64,000 nucleotides of DNA, from NCBI RefSeq assembly GCF_014639795.1, contig NZ_BMGC01000019.1, positions 1 to 64,000 on the forward strand, in the 5' to 3' direction. A program made the position numbers and the translations under genes. The notes beneath the pieces are model-generated. The model was not told the DNA's origin and did not search any database. It was given only the letters and a program-made list of their open reading frames with translations. The stretch comes from Gordonia jinhuaensis. GTDB taxonomy: Bacteria; Actinomycetota; Actinomycetes; Mycobacteriales; Mycobacteriaceae. This document shows, piece after piece, positions 1-7,840 of the stretch (positions are counted from its first letter, which is position 1; each line of letters starts with the position of its first letter).

Positions 1-1
1 C

Positions 2-88
2 AACGGCTGGAACGACCGCAAACACCCCTTCGTATGGACAAAAACCGCAGACGAAATCCTGAAGAAAGCTCAACCCAAAACGTATTAA
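2..88 (+). CDS. IS630-family transposase, C-terminal end only (cut by window edge)
   Basis: An open frame enters from the left edge and ends at a TAA after 28 residues. It contains FVWTKTADEIL followed by a short basic tail, which is the usual C-terminal ending of IS630-family DDE transposases in actinobacteria. The catalytic domain lies outside the window, so activity cannot be judged. The terminal inverted repeat should lie within the next few tens of bases, but only one end is visible and I could not define it. The family call rests on the terminal motif alone. Confidence 0.6.
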   Translation, partial: NGWNDRKHPFVWTKTADEILKKAQPKTY

Positions 89-179
89 CGAAACGAGACA
101 CTAGATTGGCCGACGGCTTCTCGAAACGGCTGCGGGAACCCATGTCACGTCGTCATATCCCGCTGGGAGCGACCGAGGT

Positions 180-893
180 TTGGCCAGTCGACGCTATGTA
201 GGGTGTTGGACCGTGGTGGGGGCAAAGTCGTGGACGTCAGTTACTGGTGTGGTACTCGCTGTCGCGTTGCTGGTGGGAGGATGTTCTTCCAGCTCTGGCG
301 GCACCGGGTCGGCCGACGGCACCTCGGGCACCGCGTCGAAGTCTCTGTCCGAGGACGACCCGCTGAACACGACGTCGACAAAGGACATGTCGACAGTGAC
401 GGCGACGGTCGACGGCGCGTTGTCGCCGTACTTCCACTCGCTGCCCGATATGTGCAAGCGGATCCCGGATAGTGCGGTAGCGGCCGCTGGTTTCGATGTC
501 AATCTCGGTCGGCAACCTCTCCAGTACAAGGAGGCGTCGAGCATCGTGCAATCGTGTTCATTCAATGCCGCAGACCCGGACAATGGCGACCTCATTCTGA
601 CTGGAGGCGCTGGAATAGCGGTGACAAATATCAATGACCTCCTGAATCAAGGGATTATCCACGTGGTTCAAAAGAACATCCCAATCGGCCCTCACCAGGG
701 ATATACGTACACAAGCCCGGCGCAGGGGCAACTTGAGTGCCATCTCGCCTACGGGACATTTTTCGGGACTGCCCTGTTCGGTGCCGCACAGAAGCGTCCG
801 AGCACGTCGCAACCATGCGACGAGGTAACGAAGGTCGCTCGCGCGCTTTATCCCTATATTCCAACCCGCCCCTCGGAAATGGCACACTCGTGA
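180..893 (+). CDS. DUF3558-like lipoprotein
   Basis: 237 residues, with a signal peptide ending in a lipobox (LVGGC, Cys at about residue 35) and then a low-complexity Ser/Gly/Thr linker, so the mature protein should be anchored outside the cell membrane. The body has the pattern of actinobacterial DUF3558 lipoproteins: an early Cys in PDMCKRIP, a second in VQSCSFNA and late Cys residues in LECHL and QPCDEV, probably forming disulphides. Function of the family is unknown. The TTG start at 180 has GGGAG about ten bases upstream. A GTG at 213 would give a shorter, more typical signal peptide and is a real alternative. It stands alone next to an insertion-sequence edge. Confidence 0.65.
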   Translation: MASRRYVGCWTVVGAKSWTSVTGVVLAVALLVGGCSSSSGGTGSADGTSGTASKSLSEDDPLNTTSTKDMSTVTATVDGALSPYFHSLPDMCKRIPDSAVAAAGFDVNLGRQPLQYKEASSIVQSCSFNAADPDNGDLILTGGAGIAVTNINDLLNQGIIHVVQKNIPIGPHQGYTYTSPAQGQLECHLAYGTFFGTALFGAAQKRPSTSQPCDEVTKVARALYPYIPTRPSEMAHS

Positions 894-1020
894 GCCAAAG
901 TGGGGATGAAGTAACTTTCTTACCGACACCGCAGCACTAGTGATTGGTCTTTGTGTATGACGTCGGATTCAACCACACTTTCAGAGGTATCAGTGAAATG
1001 CAACAAAGATCAGAGATGCC

Positions 1021-1218
1021 GTGCGCGCAGCTGGAAAAGCCACTCAGGAGGCTGAAGGCAACAACTCCATCAACCTCGACAATGTCAAACGCAAAGGATA
1101 CTCTACCGAGCCCGATTTGAGCTTCGGTGATTTCTGCACTATCCTGAACTGCTCAGGTAATGACAACATTCTCAGTAATGGCGGAACAATGGGACGACTG
1201 CCATCCGAATCTCCATGA
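1021..1218 (+). CDS. Small hypothetical ORF, doubtful
   Basis: A 65-residue frame from a GTG, hydrophilic, with CTILNC as its only notable element and no signal peptide or membrane segment. Its codons are less GC-biased at the third position than those of neighbouring genes, so it is either horizontally acquired, a gene fragment, or not coding. The frame is open for several codons upstream of the GTG (to a TGA at 994), which would fit a decayed gene. Not recognised. Confidence 0.15.
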   Translation: MRAAGKATQEAEGNNSINLDNVKRKGYSTEPDLSFGDFCTILNCSGNDNILSNGGTMGRLPSESP

Positions 1219-1320
1219 CCGCTGAACGCCGACATCAGCTCACGACCCCGCCACACATCAGCCCCACACGTGCCCCACGGCACAGTACTTCTCGGCCGGA
1301 GATGCCCGCCACTTTGCTGG

Positions 1321-1339
1321 ATAGGTAAGGCTTGCCTGT
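1321..1339 (+). promoter_or_regulatory. Candidate IdeR/DtxR iron box
   Basis: ATAGGTAAGGCTTGCCTGT matches the DtxR/IdeR consensus TTAGGTTAGGCTAACCTAA at 13 of 19 positions, and its core AGGTAAG/CTTGCCT is nearly symmetrical. It lies 14 bases upstream of the GTG at 1354, so it would overlap the promoter, particularly if the transcript is leaderless. The second gene of the pair encodes a siderophore-type binding protein, which supports iron repression. This is inferred from sequence only. Confidence 0.6.
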
Positions 1340-1353
1340 GCTGATGTTGTCGC

Positions 1354-1845
1354 GTGACAACATTCGCATCGGGGCGGACACTTCGATCCGCCCAGAAGTT
1401 CATTCTCGCACTCGCCGCCGGACTGGTCGGGCTAGTCGTGACCCTCACTGCCGGAGCTATCGCCGACGACGCTATTGCCGCCGCGGCACCCGCTCCAACG
1501 GCGACCCAACTCAACAACAGTCTGGGAACCGTGCTCAACCCACGCAGCAGCGACGCCCAGCGGGCTGCTGAGCTTCAGGGCGGGTATTCCCTTGCGCCAC
1601 TGGCGAAGACCGCGGCAGGCACTTACAGCTACTGGCACGCCAAGGCGGGCTGGTCGTTCCGCGTGACAGGCCCCGTGCGGGTGTCCGGCAACACGGCAAC
1701 CGCTAACCTCGTCACGTCGCTGCCCGGCTACCCAGATCAGGTACACGCTGCGAGCTGGATCTACGTCAACGGCAAGTGGCGGATCTCCAACTCCACCGTC
1801 TGCAATGTCGGTGCCTACTACCTCGGACAGAAGTGCCCGGCCTGA
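1354..1845 (+). CDS. Secreted Mtb12-like low-molecular-weight antigen protein
   Basis: 163 residues with an N-terminal hydrophobic signal segment (about residues 14-36) and an Ala-rich cleavage region. The mature part has the family pattern of Mtb12 (Rv2376c): ELQGG near the start, a central VTGPVRVSGNTATA strand block, and a C-terminal VNGKWRISNSTVCN followed by GQKC, where the two Cys may pair. Molecular function of the family is not known. The GTG start at 1354 lacks a Shine-Dalgarno sequence, so leaderless translation is likely. Its TGA overlaps the ATG of the next gene, so the two are translationally coupled and probably share iron control. Confidence 0.7.
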   Translation: MTTFASGRTLRSAQKFILALAAGLVGLVVTLTAGAIADDAIAAAAPAPTATQLNNSLGTVLNPRSSDAQRAAELQGGYSLAPLAKTAAGTYSYWHAKAGWSFRVTGPVRVSGNTATANLVTSLPGYPDQVHAASWIYVNGKWRISNSTVCNVGAYYLGQKCPA

Positions 1846-2831
1846 TGCTGCGCATCTCGCACAAGCGGTCGGCATTCACCATTCTGCTTGTCGCGATACT
1901 CGGTGTGGTCGTCGGATGCTCCAGTCCCGACGGCCACACCGCCGCCGCAACACGCGCAATTTCCCTTGGTGGCAAGACAATCCACATCTCCGACACACCC
2001 AAACGCATTGTCGCGCTGGGTAGCCAGTGGGCAGACGTGTCGCTGTCGCTGGGCGTCACCCCGGTTGCCTACATCGACAACGTCAGAATGGCCTCCGGGC
2101 GCGAATCGCCCTGGTCAGGGCAGCGATTGGCGGGTGTCACCCGCATTGATCCGGCCGGTGACATCGTCTCCCAAGTGGCGGCCGCGCGACCAGATCTCAT
2201 TCTCGCCACCGGATTCGGTGCCCGACCCGACATCCTCGACAAGCTCAACGCGCTCGCTCCGACAGTCACCACCGTCACGGGCGCGCAGGTGGATCCGTGG
2301 GACAAGATGGTCGCAGCACTGGGCACCGTACTCAACAGACAGCACAAGGCATCCGAGGTGATCCGCGACGTCAACGCCACTGTGGCAGAGGAAGCATCAC
2401 AGAATCCAGCGCTGCGTCACTCCACATACGCACTGGCCTACATGTACTCCGCCGACCAGATCCAGGTGATGGCCGATCCCGCCGACGGCGCCGCACAGTT
2501 GATGAGTTCCTTCGGGCCCGCACTCTCACCGACACTGCTCAACGTGGCCAAAAGCCAAGGGCAGCCGCGTTTCCCGATCAGCACCGAGAACGTGCCCTAC
2601 CTCGACTCCGACCTGCTGGTGATCGCATTCGAAACACCTGATCTGGCAACACAGTTCGAACGGCTACCGGGATACTCAACTCTTCCGTCCGTCCGCCACC
2701 ACGCGGTCGCGCGGCTCACCGTTGCCGACATCACCGGGATCAACCTTCCCACGCCCCTGTCCATCCCCTACATCGTCAAACTCATCGATCCCGCACTGCG
2801 CCACACGGCACCGGGCACGCAGGTGAAGTGA
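1845..2831 (+). CDS. Iron-siderophore ABC transporter substrate-binding lipoprotein
   Basis: 328 residues from an ATG overlapping the previous stop (TGATG). A lipoprotein signal ends in VVVGC. The body is a class III periplasmic binding protein (FecB/FepB type, PF01497): PKRIVALGSQWADVSLSLG at the start of the first lobe, DLILATGF and LAPTVTTV in the middle, a long linking helix around DKMVAALGTVLNRQ, and a second lobe to the end. It should capture a ferric siderophore outside the membrane and pass it to a permease. No permease or ATPase gene is nearby, so it must work with a transporter encoded elsewhere. Translational coupling to the Mtb12-like gene and the iron box upstream fit iron-starvation expression. 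A haem or cobalamin ligand cannot be excluded. Confidence 0.85.
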   Translation: MLRISHKRSAFTILLVAILGVVVGCSSPDGHTAAATRAISLGGKTIHISDTPKRIVALGSQWADVSLSLGVTPVAYIDNVRMASGRESPWSGQRLAGVTRIDPAGDIVSQVAAARPDLILATGFGARPDILDKLNALAPTVTTVTGAQVDPWDKMVAALGTVLNRQHKASEVIRDVNATVAEEASQNPALRHSTYALAYMYSADQIQVMADPADGAAQLMSSFGPALSPTLLNVAKSQGQPRFPISTENVPYLDSDLLVIAFETPDLATQFERLPGYSTLPSVRHHAVARLTVADITGINLPTPLSIPYIVKLIDPALRHTAPGTQVK

Positions 2832-2870
2832 TCGAACAACCGCCCGCGCCAGTTGTGGATGCCCAGTCGG

Positions 2871-3161
2871 CTACCAGTGATGGTGGTGACGAATATGAGT
2901 GTGGTGGTAGCTGCTACCGGTGTACCCGTCGTCGTGATCGGTGACGTTCCACCAGACGATCCACGCCACGACTGCCACCGCGATGACAACGAAGACCGCC
3001 AGCAGGATTTTCTGTGCACGCGTCAGCCGTCCTCGGCGCGGCTGCTGCGGACCTCCGGCACCGCCCGGCACGTTGACAGCTTGGGTCCACTGCCGGCCGT
3101 CCCACCAGCGCTGACCACCACTCGACGAATACGGATCTGGATACCATCCCGGCGCGCTCAC
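2871..3161 (-). CDS. DUF2510 single-pass membrane protein with His-rich tail
   Basis: 96 residues. The N-terminus carries the DUF2510 motif PGWYPDP...QRWWDGRQWT (residues about 4-27). A basic, Pro-rich linker follows, then one transmembrane helix (about residues 48-70) and a short tail with eight His among the last 13 residues. DUF2510 is a common small actinobacterial module of unknown role attached to membrane segments. Given the basic residues before the helix, the tail should face outward. The gene is convergent with the siderophore-binding lipoprotein gene, 39 bases away. Metal binding by the tail is a guess. Confidence 0.75.
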   Translation of the reverse strand: MSAPGWYPDPYSSSGGQRWWDGRQWTQAVNVPGGAGGPQQPRRGRLTRAQKILLAVFVVIAVAVVAWIVWWNVTDHDDGYTGSSYHHTHIRHHHHW

Positions 3162-3205
3162 CGGACCAGCTTTCCATCACCGGGTATCACGCGCACACAG
3201 CCCCC

Positions 3206-3817
3206 TCACAACCACCCACGCTCGCGTGCGACCTGTGCAGCCTGCGCCCGCGTGTCGGTACCGGTCTTCCCCATCGCCGACGACAGGTAATTGCGCACGG
3301 TCCCCGGCGATAGGTGTACCTCACGGGCAATCGCGGCGACCGTCGCACCGTCGAGCGCCGCGCGAAGCACATCGGTCTCCCGCTCGGTGAGCGGACTGTC
3401 ACCGGCGGTGAGGCTTTCGGTCGCCAACGTCGGATCGATCACGCGCAGACCGGCATGCACCCGCCGGACGGCGTCGGCGAGCTGGGAAGCCGGGGTGTCC
3501 TTCACCACGAATCCCGACGCGCCGGCGTCGACCGCCCGACGCAGATAGCCAGGCCGACCGAATGTGGTGACGATCAGTGATCGTGCGCCGGGTACGTCGC
3601 GGCGCAGCTCGGCGGCCGCCTCGATCCCGGTCATGCCGGGCATCTCGATGTCGAGCAGACATACGTCGGCGCGACTCTCCCGCGCCGCGTCGACCACCTC
3701 GTCGCCACGGCCCACCTGACTCACCACGACGATGTCGGGTTCGAGCTCGAGCAGCGCGGCCAGCGCACCGCGCACCAGAGCCTGATCGTCGGCGAGCAGC
3801 AATCGGATCTCACTCAC
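3206..3817 (-). CDS. NarL/DesR-type response regulator
   Basis: 203 residues. The receiver domain starts EIRLLLADDQALVRGAL (acidic pair at residues 10-11), has the phospho-acceptor Asp56 in CLLDIEMPG, a Thr in VTTFGR and the Lys in FVVKDTPAS. A LuxR-type helix-turn-helix (LTERETDVLRAALDG...PGTVRNYLSSAMGKTG) forms the C-terminus. I chose the GTG at 3817 because it overlaps the kinase stop (GGTGAGTGA), giving an eight-base overlap and translational coupling. It is last in the operon ATPase-permease-kinase-regulator and probably binds the symmetric site at 6796-6825. Confidence 0.9.
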   Translation of the reverse strand: MSEIRLLLADDQALVRGALAALLELEPDIVVVSQVGRGDEVVDAARESRADVCLLDIEMPGMTGIEAAAELRRDVPGARSLIVTTFGRPGYLRRAVDAGASGFVVKDTPASQLADAVRRVHAGLRVIDPTLATESLTAGDSPLTERETDVLRAALDGATVAAIAREVHLSPGTVRNYLSSAMGKTGTDTRAQAAQVARERGWL

Positions 3818-4952
3818 CCGCAACACCCTTCGCATCGCTCATCCGGACTGTGACCCGCGTTCCGCCGTCTTCTGGTTCAGCCACGTCGAGCACACCACCG
3901 GCATCGGCGACCCGCGCGGCCAGCCCGCTGAGACCGTTGCCGAACACCGATCCGTTGATCCCTTTCCCGTTGTCGCTCACCGACAACGAACCCTCCTCGA
4001 TCTCGACTCGACACCGTGTGGCGTCGCTGTGGCGCACCACGTTGGTCACGGCTTCACGCAGCACCCACGCCAACGTCGGATCACTGTCGCGAGCACTGTC
4101 GGGATCGGGCAACTCTGCGTCGATATCGGCCGCGCGCAACGCGGTTCGCGCCGAGGCTAGCTCGGTGCGCAGATCGGGTGAGCGCAGATTGCCCACGGTG
4201 GCGCGCACTTCGGCCAGGGCACGCCGGGAGATGTCGTTGATCTCGGTCATCTCGGCTTTGGCCCGCTCGGGGTCCCGATCGACCAGCCGCGCGGCGAGTT
4301 CGGATTTCAGGGTCAGCACCGTGAGCGAATGACCCAGGATGTCGTGGACGTCGCGGGCCACCCGCTCTCGCTCGGCCGCGACGGCCAGCTGCGACTTCAG
4401 TTCCCGCTGTTGTACTTGCGCCTTCTCCCTGGCGATCTCGCGAACCTGTGTGACCTTCACCATGAGCAGCGTCAACCCCGTGATGGCGACCGCGATGAGC
4501 AAACCGGTGTCCACCGACCAGCCTGGAACCCATTCGGGAATCACCACCATGCCCAGGAGCAGGAGGAAGACGATCGCCACACCGGCGGCCAGCGGCAGGG
4601 TGAATACCGCGATCGCGCAAACATAGGGCGCGAAGACGAAGAACTCCGACCCCAGTACCGGTATCGATGCCAGCGCGATGATCGCGAACACCGTCAGGGT
4701 CAGCCACACCGGGCCGCACGCGATCCGGCCCCCCATGATCGGCGTCAGCACATACACCGACGACACCACGTAGGCGGCCGCGAACAGCACCACCAGCGCG
4801 ATGCCGTAGATCTTGGTGCCGAGCGAATGGTGCGACTGGGGGATGGCGACGAGCGGATAAGCCAGAAAGAACAACCACACGGCCGCGAAGGCCCAGCGTG
4901 TGTCGCGCCAGGCCTTCCAGCCGTGCGGTCGGGTGTGGACGTCCTCGCTCAC
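3810..4952 (-). CDS. DesK-type sensor histidine kinase
   Basis: 380 residues. The N-terminal half has about five to six transmembrane helices. A coiled-coil region (VREIAREKAQVQQRELKSQL) leads into a HisKA_3 dimerisation domain with RERVARDVHDILGHSL, the phospho-acceptor His being about residue 203. A HATPase_c domain follows, with TNVVRHSDA (N box), VSDNGKGI and GNGLSGLAARV (G boxes). DesK-like kinases sense membrane state or membrane-active compounds. The GTG start at 4952 is 13 bases below the permease stop. Together with the exporter genes this suggests a detoxification circuit, but the signal is unknown. Confidence 0.88.
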   Translation of the reverse strand: MSEDVHTRPHGWKAWRDTRWAFAAVWLFFLAYPLVAIPQSHHSLGTKIYGIALVVLFAAAYVVSSVYVLTPIMGGRIACGPVWLTLTVFAIIALASIPVLGSEFFVFAPYVCAIAVFTLPLAAGVAIVFLLLLGMVVIPEWVPGWSVDTGLLIAVAITGLTLLMVKVTQVREIAREKAQVQQRELKSQLAVAAERERVARDVHDILGHSLTVLTLKSELAARLVDRDPERAKAEMTEINDISRRALAEVRATVGNLRSPDLRTELASARTALRAADIDAELPDPDSARDSDPTLAWVLREAVTNVVRHSDATRCRVEIEEGSLSVSDNGKGINGSVFGNGLSGLAARVADAGGVLDVAEPEDGGTRVTVRMSDAKGVAGE

Positions 4953-4965
4953 GCTTGTGATTCTC

Positions 4966-5778
4966 TCACTGCCGGTCGGTGCTTCGACGGTAGAAATACG
5001 CGGCCGCGACGCTGAAGATGATCGCCCACACCACCATGTTGAGCAGCCCGACCCACAGCGGTGCGTATTCATGCTGCGACGACCAGCCGTTGGTGAGCGG
5101 ATAGGTGGCCACTGCGTTCACGCCGTACATCGGGGTGAACTGGGAGAAGGTGAACATCGCCCCGGTCAGCGGCACGAACACGTTGCCCGCGAACGCCAAC
5201 AGCGTCAGGATGCCGCCGGCGGCCTGCATCGCCGCCTCCGACCGAAACGCCGACCCGAGCGCCAACCCGAATGCGGCGAAGACCGCCGATCCCAGCCAAC
5301 CGAGCACCACCGAACCGATCCAGATCCCCACCGGGGCCTTGGCGCCGGTGGCCACCCCCACCACGGACAGCAGGAGCAGCGGCAGCACTGCAACCGCCAG
5401 TGCCACAGCGGCTTTGGTAGTGATGTAACCCAGCGGGGAGAGCGGTGTGAGCCGCAGGGTCCGGGTCCACCCGGCCTGTTGTTCCAAAGCGACCGCAGCG
5501 GCATTGGTGGTGGTGACGATGATCGCGCCGTAGACAGCCATGTGGACCATCACGTAAGCGGCCACGTTCGCGTGCCCGATCATGTCCTTCGAATAACCCT
5601 GTGTGGACCCGAAAATGATGTACATCAGGGTCGGCAGCGCGACGCTGAAGATCATCGCGCGTCGATTGCGGGTCACCCGGCGGATGTCGGTGGCCACATA
5701 GGTGGGCGAGAATCCGCGCAACGGGCCCCTGGCGAACAGGCCGCGACGCGATTGTGTGGTGGTGGGGATGGCGACCAT
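4966..5778 (-). CDS. ABC-2 type transporter permease
   Basis: 270 residues with about six transmembrane helices in the ABC-2 arrangement: an N-terminal cytoplasmic stretch, a first helix at NRRAMIFSVALPTLMYIIFG, a pair around residues 95-150, and further helices toward the C-terminus. The ATG at 5778 lies four bases below the ATPase stop, so the two form one transporter. DrrB-like proteins of this size export drugs or lipids. The substrate is not evident from sequence. Confidence 0.85.
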   Translation of the reverse strand: MVAIPTTTQSRRGLFARGPLRGFSPTYVATDIRRVTRNRRAMIFSVALPTLMYIIFGSTQGYSKDMIGHANVAAYVMVHMAVYGAIIVTTTNAAAVALEQQAGWTRTLRLTPLSPLGYITTKAAVALAVAVLPLLLLSVVGVATGAKAPVGIWIGSVVLGWLGSAVFAAFGLALGSAFRSEAAMQAAGGILTLLAFAGNVFVPLTGAMFTFSQFTPMYGVNAVATYPLTNGWSSQHEYAPLWVGLLNMVVWAIIFSVAAAYFYRRSTDRQ

Positions 5779-5782
5779 GGTC

Positions 5783-6751
5783 TCAGTTCCTCTCGAAAGC
5801 TTCGAAGGGCTCGGCCGAGTCGGAGGGGTCCGACGCGTCGGAGGTGAGGGCGACGAAGGCGTCCTCGAGGTTGTGCGCGGTGATCTCGAGATCCCGGGCA
5901 CCGGTGTTGGCCAGCAGATAGCGAGCCAGCGCATCCGAATCTGCGCAGGTCAGATACGCGCGCCCACCCCGGCGGGTGATGTCGGTGAGCGTGGGCACCG
6001 CGACACGCACGGTGTCGAGGTCGGCGTCGTCGATGATCGCCGAGACGGTGCGACCCGACGCCTGGGCCCGGATGGAATCCGCTGAACCGTCGGCGACGAC
6101 CTTGCCGTGAGCGATCATGACGATGCGGTCGGCGAAGTCGTCGGCTTCCTCGAGGTAGTGCGTCGCGAAGAGGACCGTGCGGCCCTGTCCGGCGTCGGCG
6201 CGCATCGCAGCCCAAAACGCGCGACGCGATTCGACGTCCATCCCGGCGGTCGGCTCGTCGAGGACGATCAGATCCGGGTCGGGCAGCAGCGCGAGGGCGA
6301 ACTTGAGCCGTTGCTGTTCGCCGCCGGAGCATTTGGAGACCTTGCGGTCGGCGATCCCGGTGATGTTGGCCCGCGCCATCGCGTCGGCGACGTCGGGTAT
6401 CTCGCGATCGGGTGCGCCGGAAGCGAAGATCGAGGCGACCACGCGGACCATCTCCTCCACGGTGTAGTCGGCGAGGAGTCCGCCGGTCTGGGTGACCGCG
6501 GCAACCCGCCCGGTCGATGCCGTTTCGGTCGCTGGTCGGCCGAAGACCTCGACGGATCCGCTGGTCGGCTCGCTCAGCCCCAGGATCATGTCGATGGTGG
6601 TGGTCTTGCCAGCGCCGTTGGGTCCGAGGAACGCAACCACTTCGCCGGCATCGATGGACAGGTCGATCCCGTCGACGGCGCGGACGGTGCTGCCGTGCTG
6701 CCCCTTGAACTCTTTGGACAACCCCGTTGCCCTGATCGCGGTGGTGTTCAT
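5783..6751 (-). CDS. ABC transporter ATP-binding protein, DrrA-like
   Basis: 322 residues. Walker A is GPNGAGKTTT, the Q-loop is TQTGGL, the signature is SGGEQQR (a variant of LSGGQ), Walker B is LIVLDEPTAGMD and the switch is ATH. The C-terminal extension of about 100 residues after the nucleotide-binding domain is typical of DrrA/NodI-type exporters. The ATG at 6751 was chosen over an upstream in-frame start because homologous proteins begin close to the first strand. It is the first gene of a four-gene operon with permease, kinase and response regulator. The symmetric repeats at 6796-6825 lie 45-74 bases upstream. Confidence 0.9.
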   Translation of the reverse strand: MNTTAIRATGLSKEFKGQHGSTVRAVDGIDLSIDAGEVVAFLGPNGAGKTTTIDMILGLSEPTSGSVEVFGRPATETASTGRVAAVTQTGGLLADYTVEEMVRVVASIFASGAPDREIPDVADAMARANITGIADRKVSKCSGGEQQRLKFALALLPDPDLIVLDEPTAGMDVESRRAFWAAMRADAGQGRTVLFATHYLEEADDFADRIVMIAHGKVVADGSADSIRAQASGRTVSAIIDDADLDTVRVAVPTLTDITRRGGRAYLTCADSDALARYLLANTGARDLEITAHNLEDAFVALTSDASDPSDSAEPFEAFERN

Positions 6752-6795
6752 GACAACAACTCTCACGCCTGGTATGGGCGTCTGCTGAGGGGAAA

Positions 6796-6825
6796 TGTCA
6801 TGTATCGCCCATGACAGATGTCATG
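6796..6825. promoter_or_regulatory. Symmetric operator candidate for the response regulator
   Basis: Three copies of one heptamer occur in alternating orientation: TGTCATG (6796-6802), N7, CATGACA (6810-6816), then GA and TGTCATG (6819-6825). This gives two overlapping perfect inverted repeats, with spacers of seven and two bases. The site sits in the 89-base gap upstream of the ABC/two-component operon, a normal place for autoregulation by a NarL-type regulator dimer. Confidence 0.6.
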
Positions 6826-6840
6826 GATCGCGGTGGTCGC

Positions 6841-7746
6841 TCAGTCGGCCGGGGCATCTGTGAATGGGGTGGCGGCGTCTGCGGTGTGGCGGTTGAGCAC
6901 GAAGTCGACGAACTGCTTGGCGACACTGGGCAGCGGGCGTGTGGTCTGCCACACCAACCCGACCTCACGGGTGGGGCCGACGAGAGGGACCATCACGAGG
7001 TTCGGTTGGCGCGGAGAGTCCTCGATGGGAAGGATCCCGACGCCGAGTCCGGCACCGATCAGCCCTGCAACCGTTGCCAATTCGGTCGACTCGAAGGTGA
7101 TGTTGGGTTCGAAGCCGGCCTGCGCGCACAGCTCGTCGAGGATCCTGCGCATACCGAAACCCTTGCGCATCACCACGAACGGCTCGTCGGCTGCCTCGGC
7201 GATACCGATCTGGGGACGTTCGGCGAAGCGGTGATCGGCTGGAACTGCCAGCGCCAGACGCTGGTCGATGATCGGTCGCCACGCCATGTCCGTGCGCATC
7301 GGTCGGGGCGCGACGATGGCGAGGTCGGCATCGCCGGCGTCGACGTGATCGACCACGGTCTCGGCCGCGTCCTGAAAGAGCGTGAAGCGCACGCCGGGGT
7401 TCTCCGCGCGGAACCGGCGGATGAGTTCGGGGACGAGTTCGACGCCGAAGGAATGCAGGAAGGCCAGGCGCAGACCGCCGCGCGCCGGTTCGCGCAACTC
7501 GTCGATCTCGCGTTTGGCCGCGTCGAGTTCGGCATTCGCACGCCGCGCACGGTCGAGATAGACCTGACCGTAGCGGGTGAGTTCGAGCCCGCGGCCGGTG
7601 CGCTCGAACAGCGCGACGCCCAGTTCACGTTCGAGTCGCGCAACCATCCGGGACAGCGTCGGCTGCGAGACGTGGACCTCGTCGGCCGCCGCGGTGAGGT
7701 TTCCCTGGTCGGCGACGGCGATGAACCAGCGGAGTTCGTCGAGCAT
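6841..7746 (-). CDS. LysR-family transcriptional regulator
   Basis: 301 residues. The winged helix-turn-helix is at the N-terminus (LRWFIAVADQGNLTAAADEVHVSQPTLSRMVARLE), followed by the linker helix and a two-lobed effector domain beginning GGLRLAFLHSFGVELVPELI. Length is standard for the family. It is divergent from the MFS transporter gene across 94 bases that contain two clean palindromes. The same LysR/MFS divergent arrangement is known for ynfL-ynfM in E. coli, so it most likely controls the exporter. The ATG at 7746 gives the usual MLDELRWF start. Confidence 0.9.
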   Translation of the reverse strand: MLDELRWFIAVADQGNLTAAADEVHVSQPTLSRMVARLERELGVALFERTGRGLELTRYGQVYLDRARRANAELDAAKREIDELREPARGGLRLAFLHSFGVELVPELIRRFRAENPGVRFTLFQDAAETVVDHVDAGDADLAIVAPRPMRTDMAWRPIIDQRLALAVPADHRFAERPQIGIAEAADEPFVVMRKGFGMRRILDELCAQAGFEPNITFESTELATVAGLIGAGLGVGILPIEDSPRQPNLVMVPLVGPTREVGLVWQTTRPLPSVAKQFVDFVLNRHTADAATPFTDAPAD

Positions 7747-7768
7747 GCAGACCACACTACCTGCTGTT

Positions 7769-7782
7769 ATTCATATATGAAT
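7769..7782. promoter_or_regulatory. 14-bp perfect palindrome in the LysR/MFS gap
   Basis: ATTCATATATGAAT is perfectly self-complementary and begins 23 bases upstream of the LysR start. It is AT-rich in a GC-rich region, so it may serve both as the regulator's own operator and as promoter DNA. Confidence 0.5.
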
Positions 7783-7793
7783 CGCTCAACCCA

Positions 7794-7822
7794 AGATACT
7801 TCATTTCACATGCGAAGTATCT
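7794..7822. promoter_or_regulatory. Nine-base inverted repeat upstream of the MFS gene
   Basis: AGATACTTC, an 11-base spacer, and GAAGTATCT form a perfect inverted repeat ending 18 bases before the MFS start codon. LysR-type recognition sites are interrupted dyads with an 11-base core (T-N11-A), so this is a good candidate for the main LysR site or for an operator overlapping the MFS promoter. Confidence 0.6.
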
Positions 7823-7840
7823 GGTGGGAACGTAGATGGA

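Larger units (their letters stand above)
894..1353. other. Intergenic stretch with no confident gene
   Basis: This stretch is visibly less GC-rich than its surroundings between about 900 and 1210. The only sizeable frame (1021-1218, plus strand, GTG start, 65 residues) has no recognisable domain and no clear ribosome binding site. Together with the insertion-sequence end at the left edge this looks like accessory or eroded DNA. The last 35 bases hold the iron-box candidate listed separately. Confidence 0.5.
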
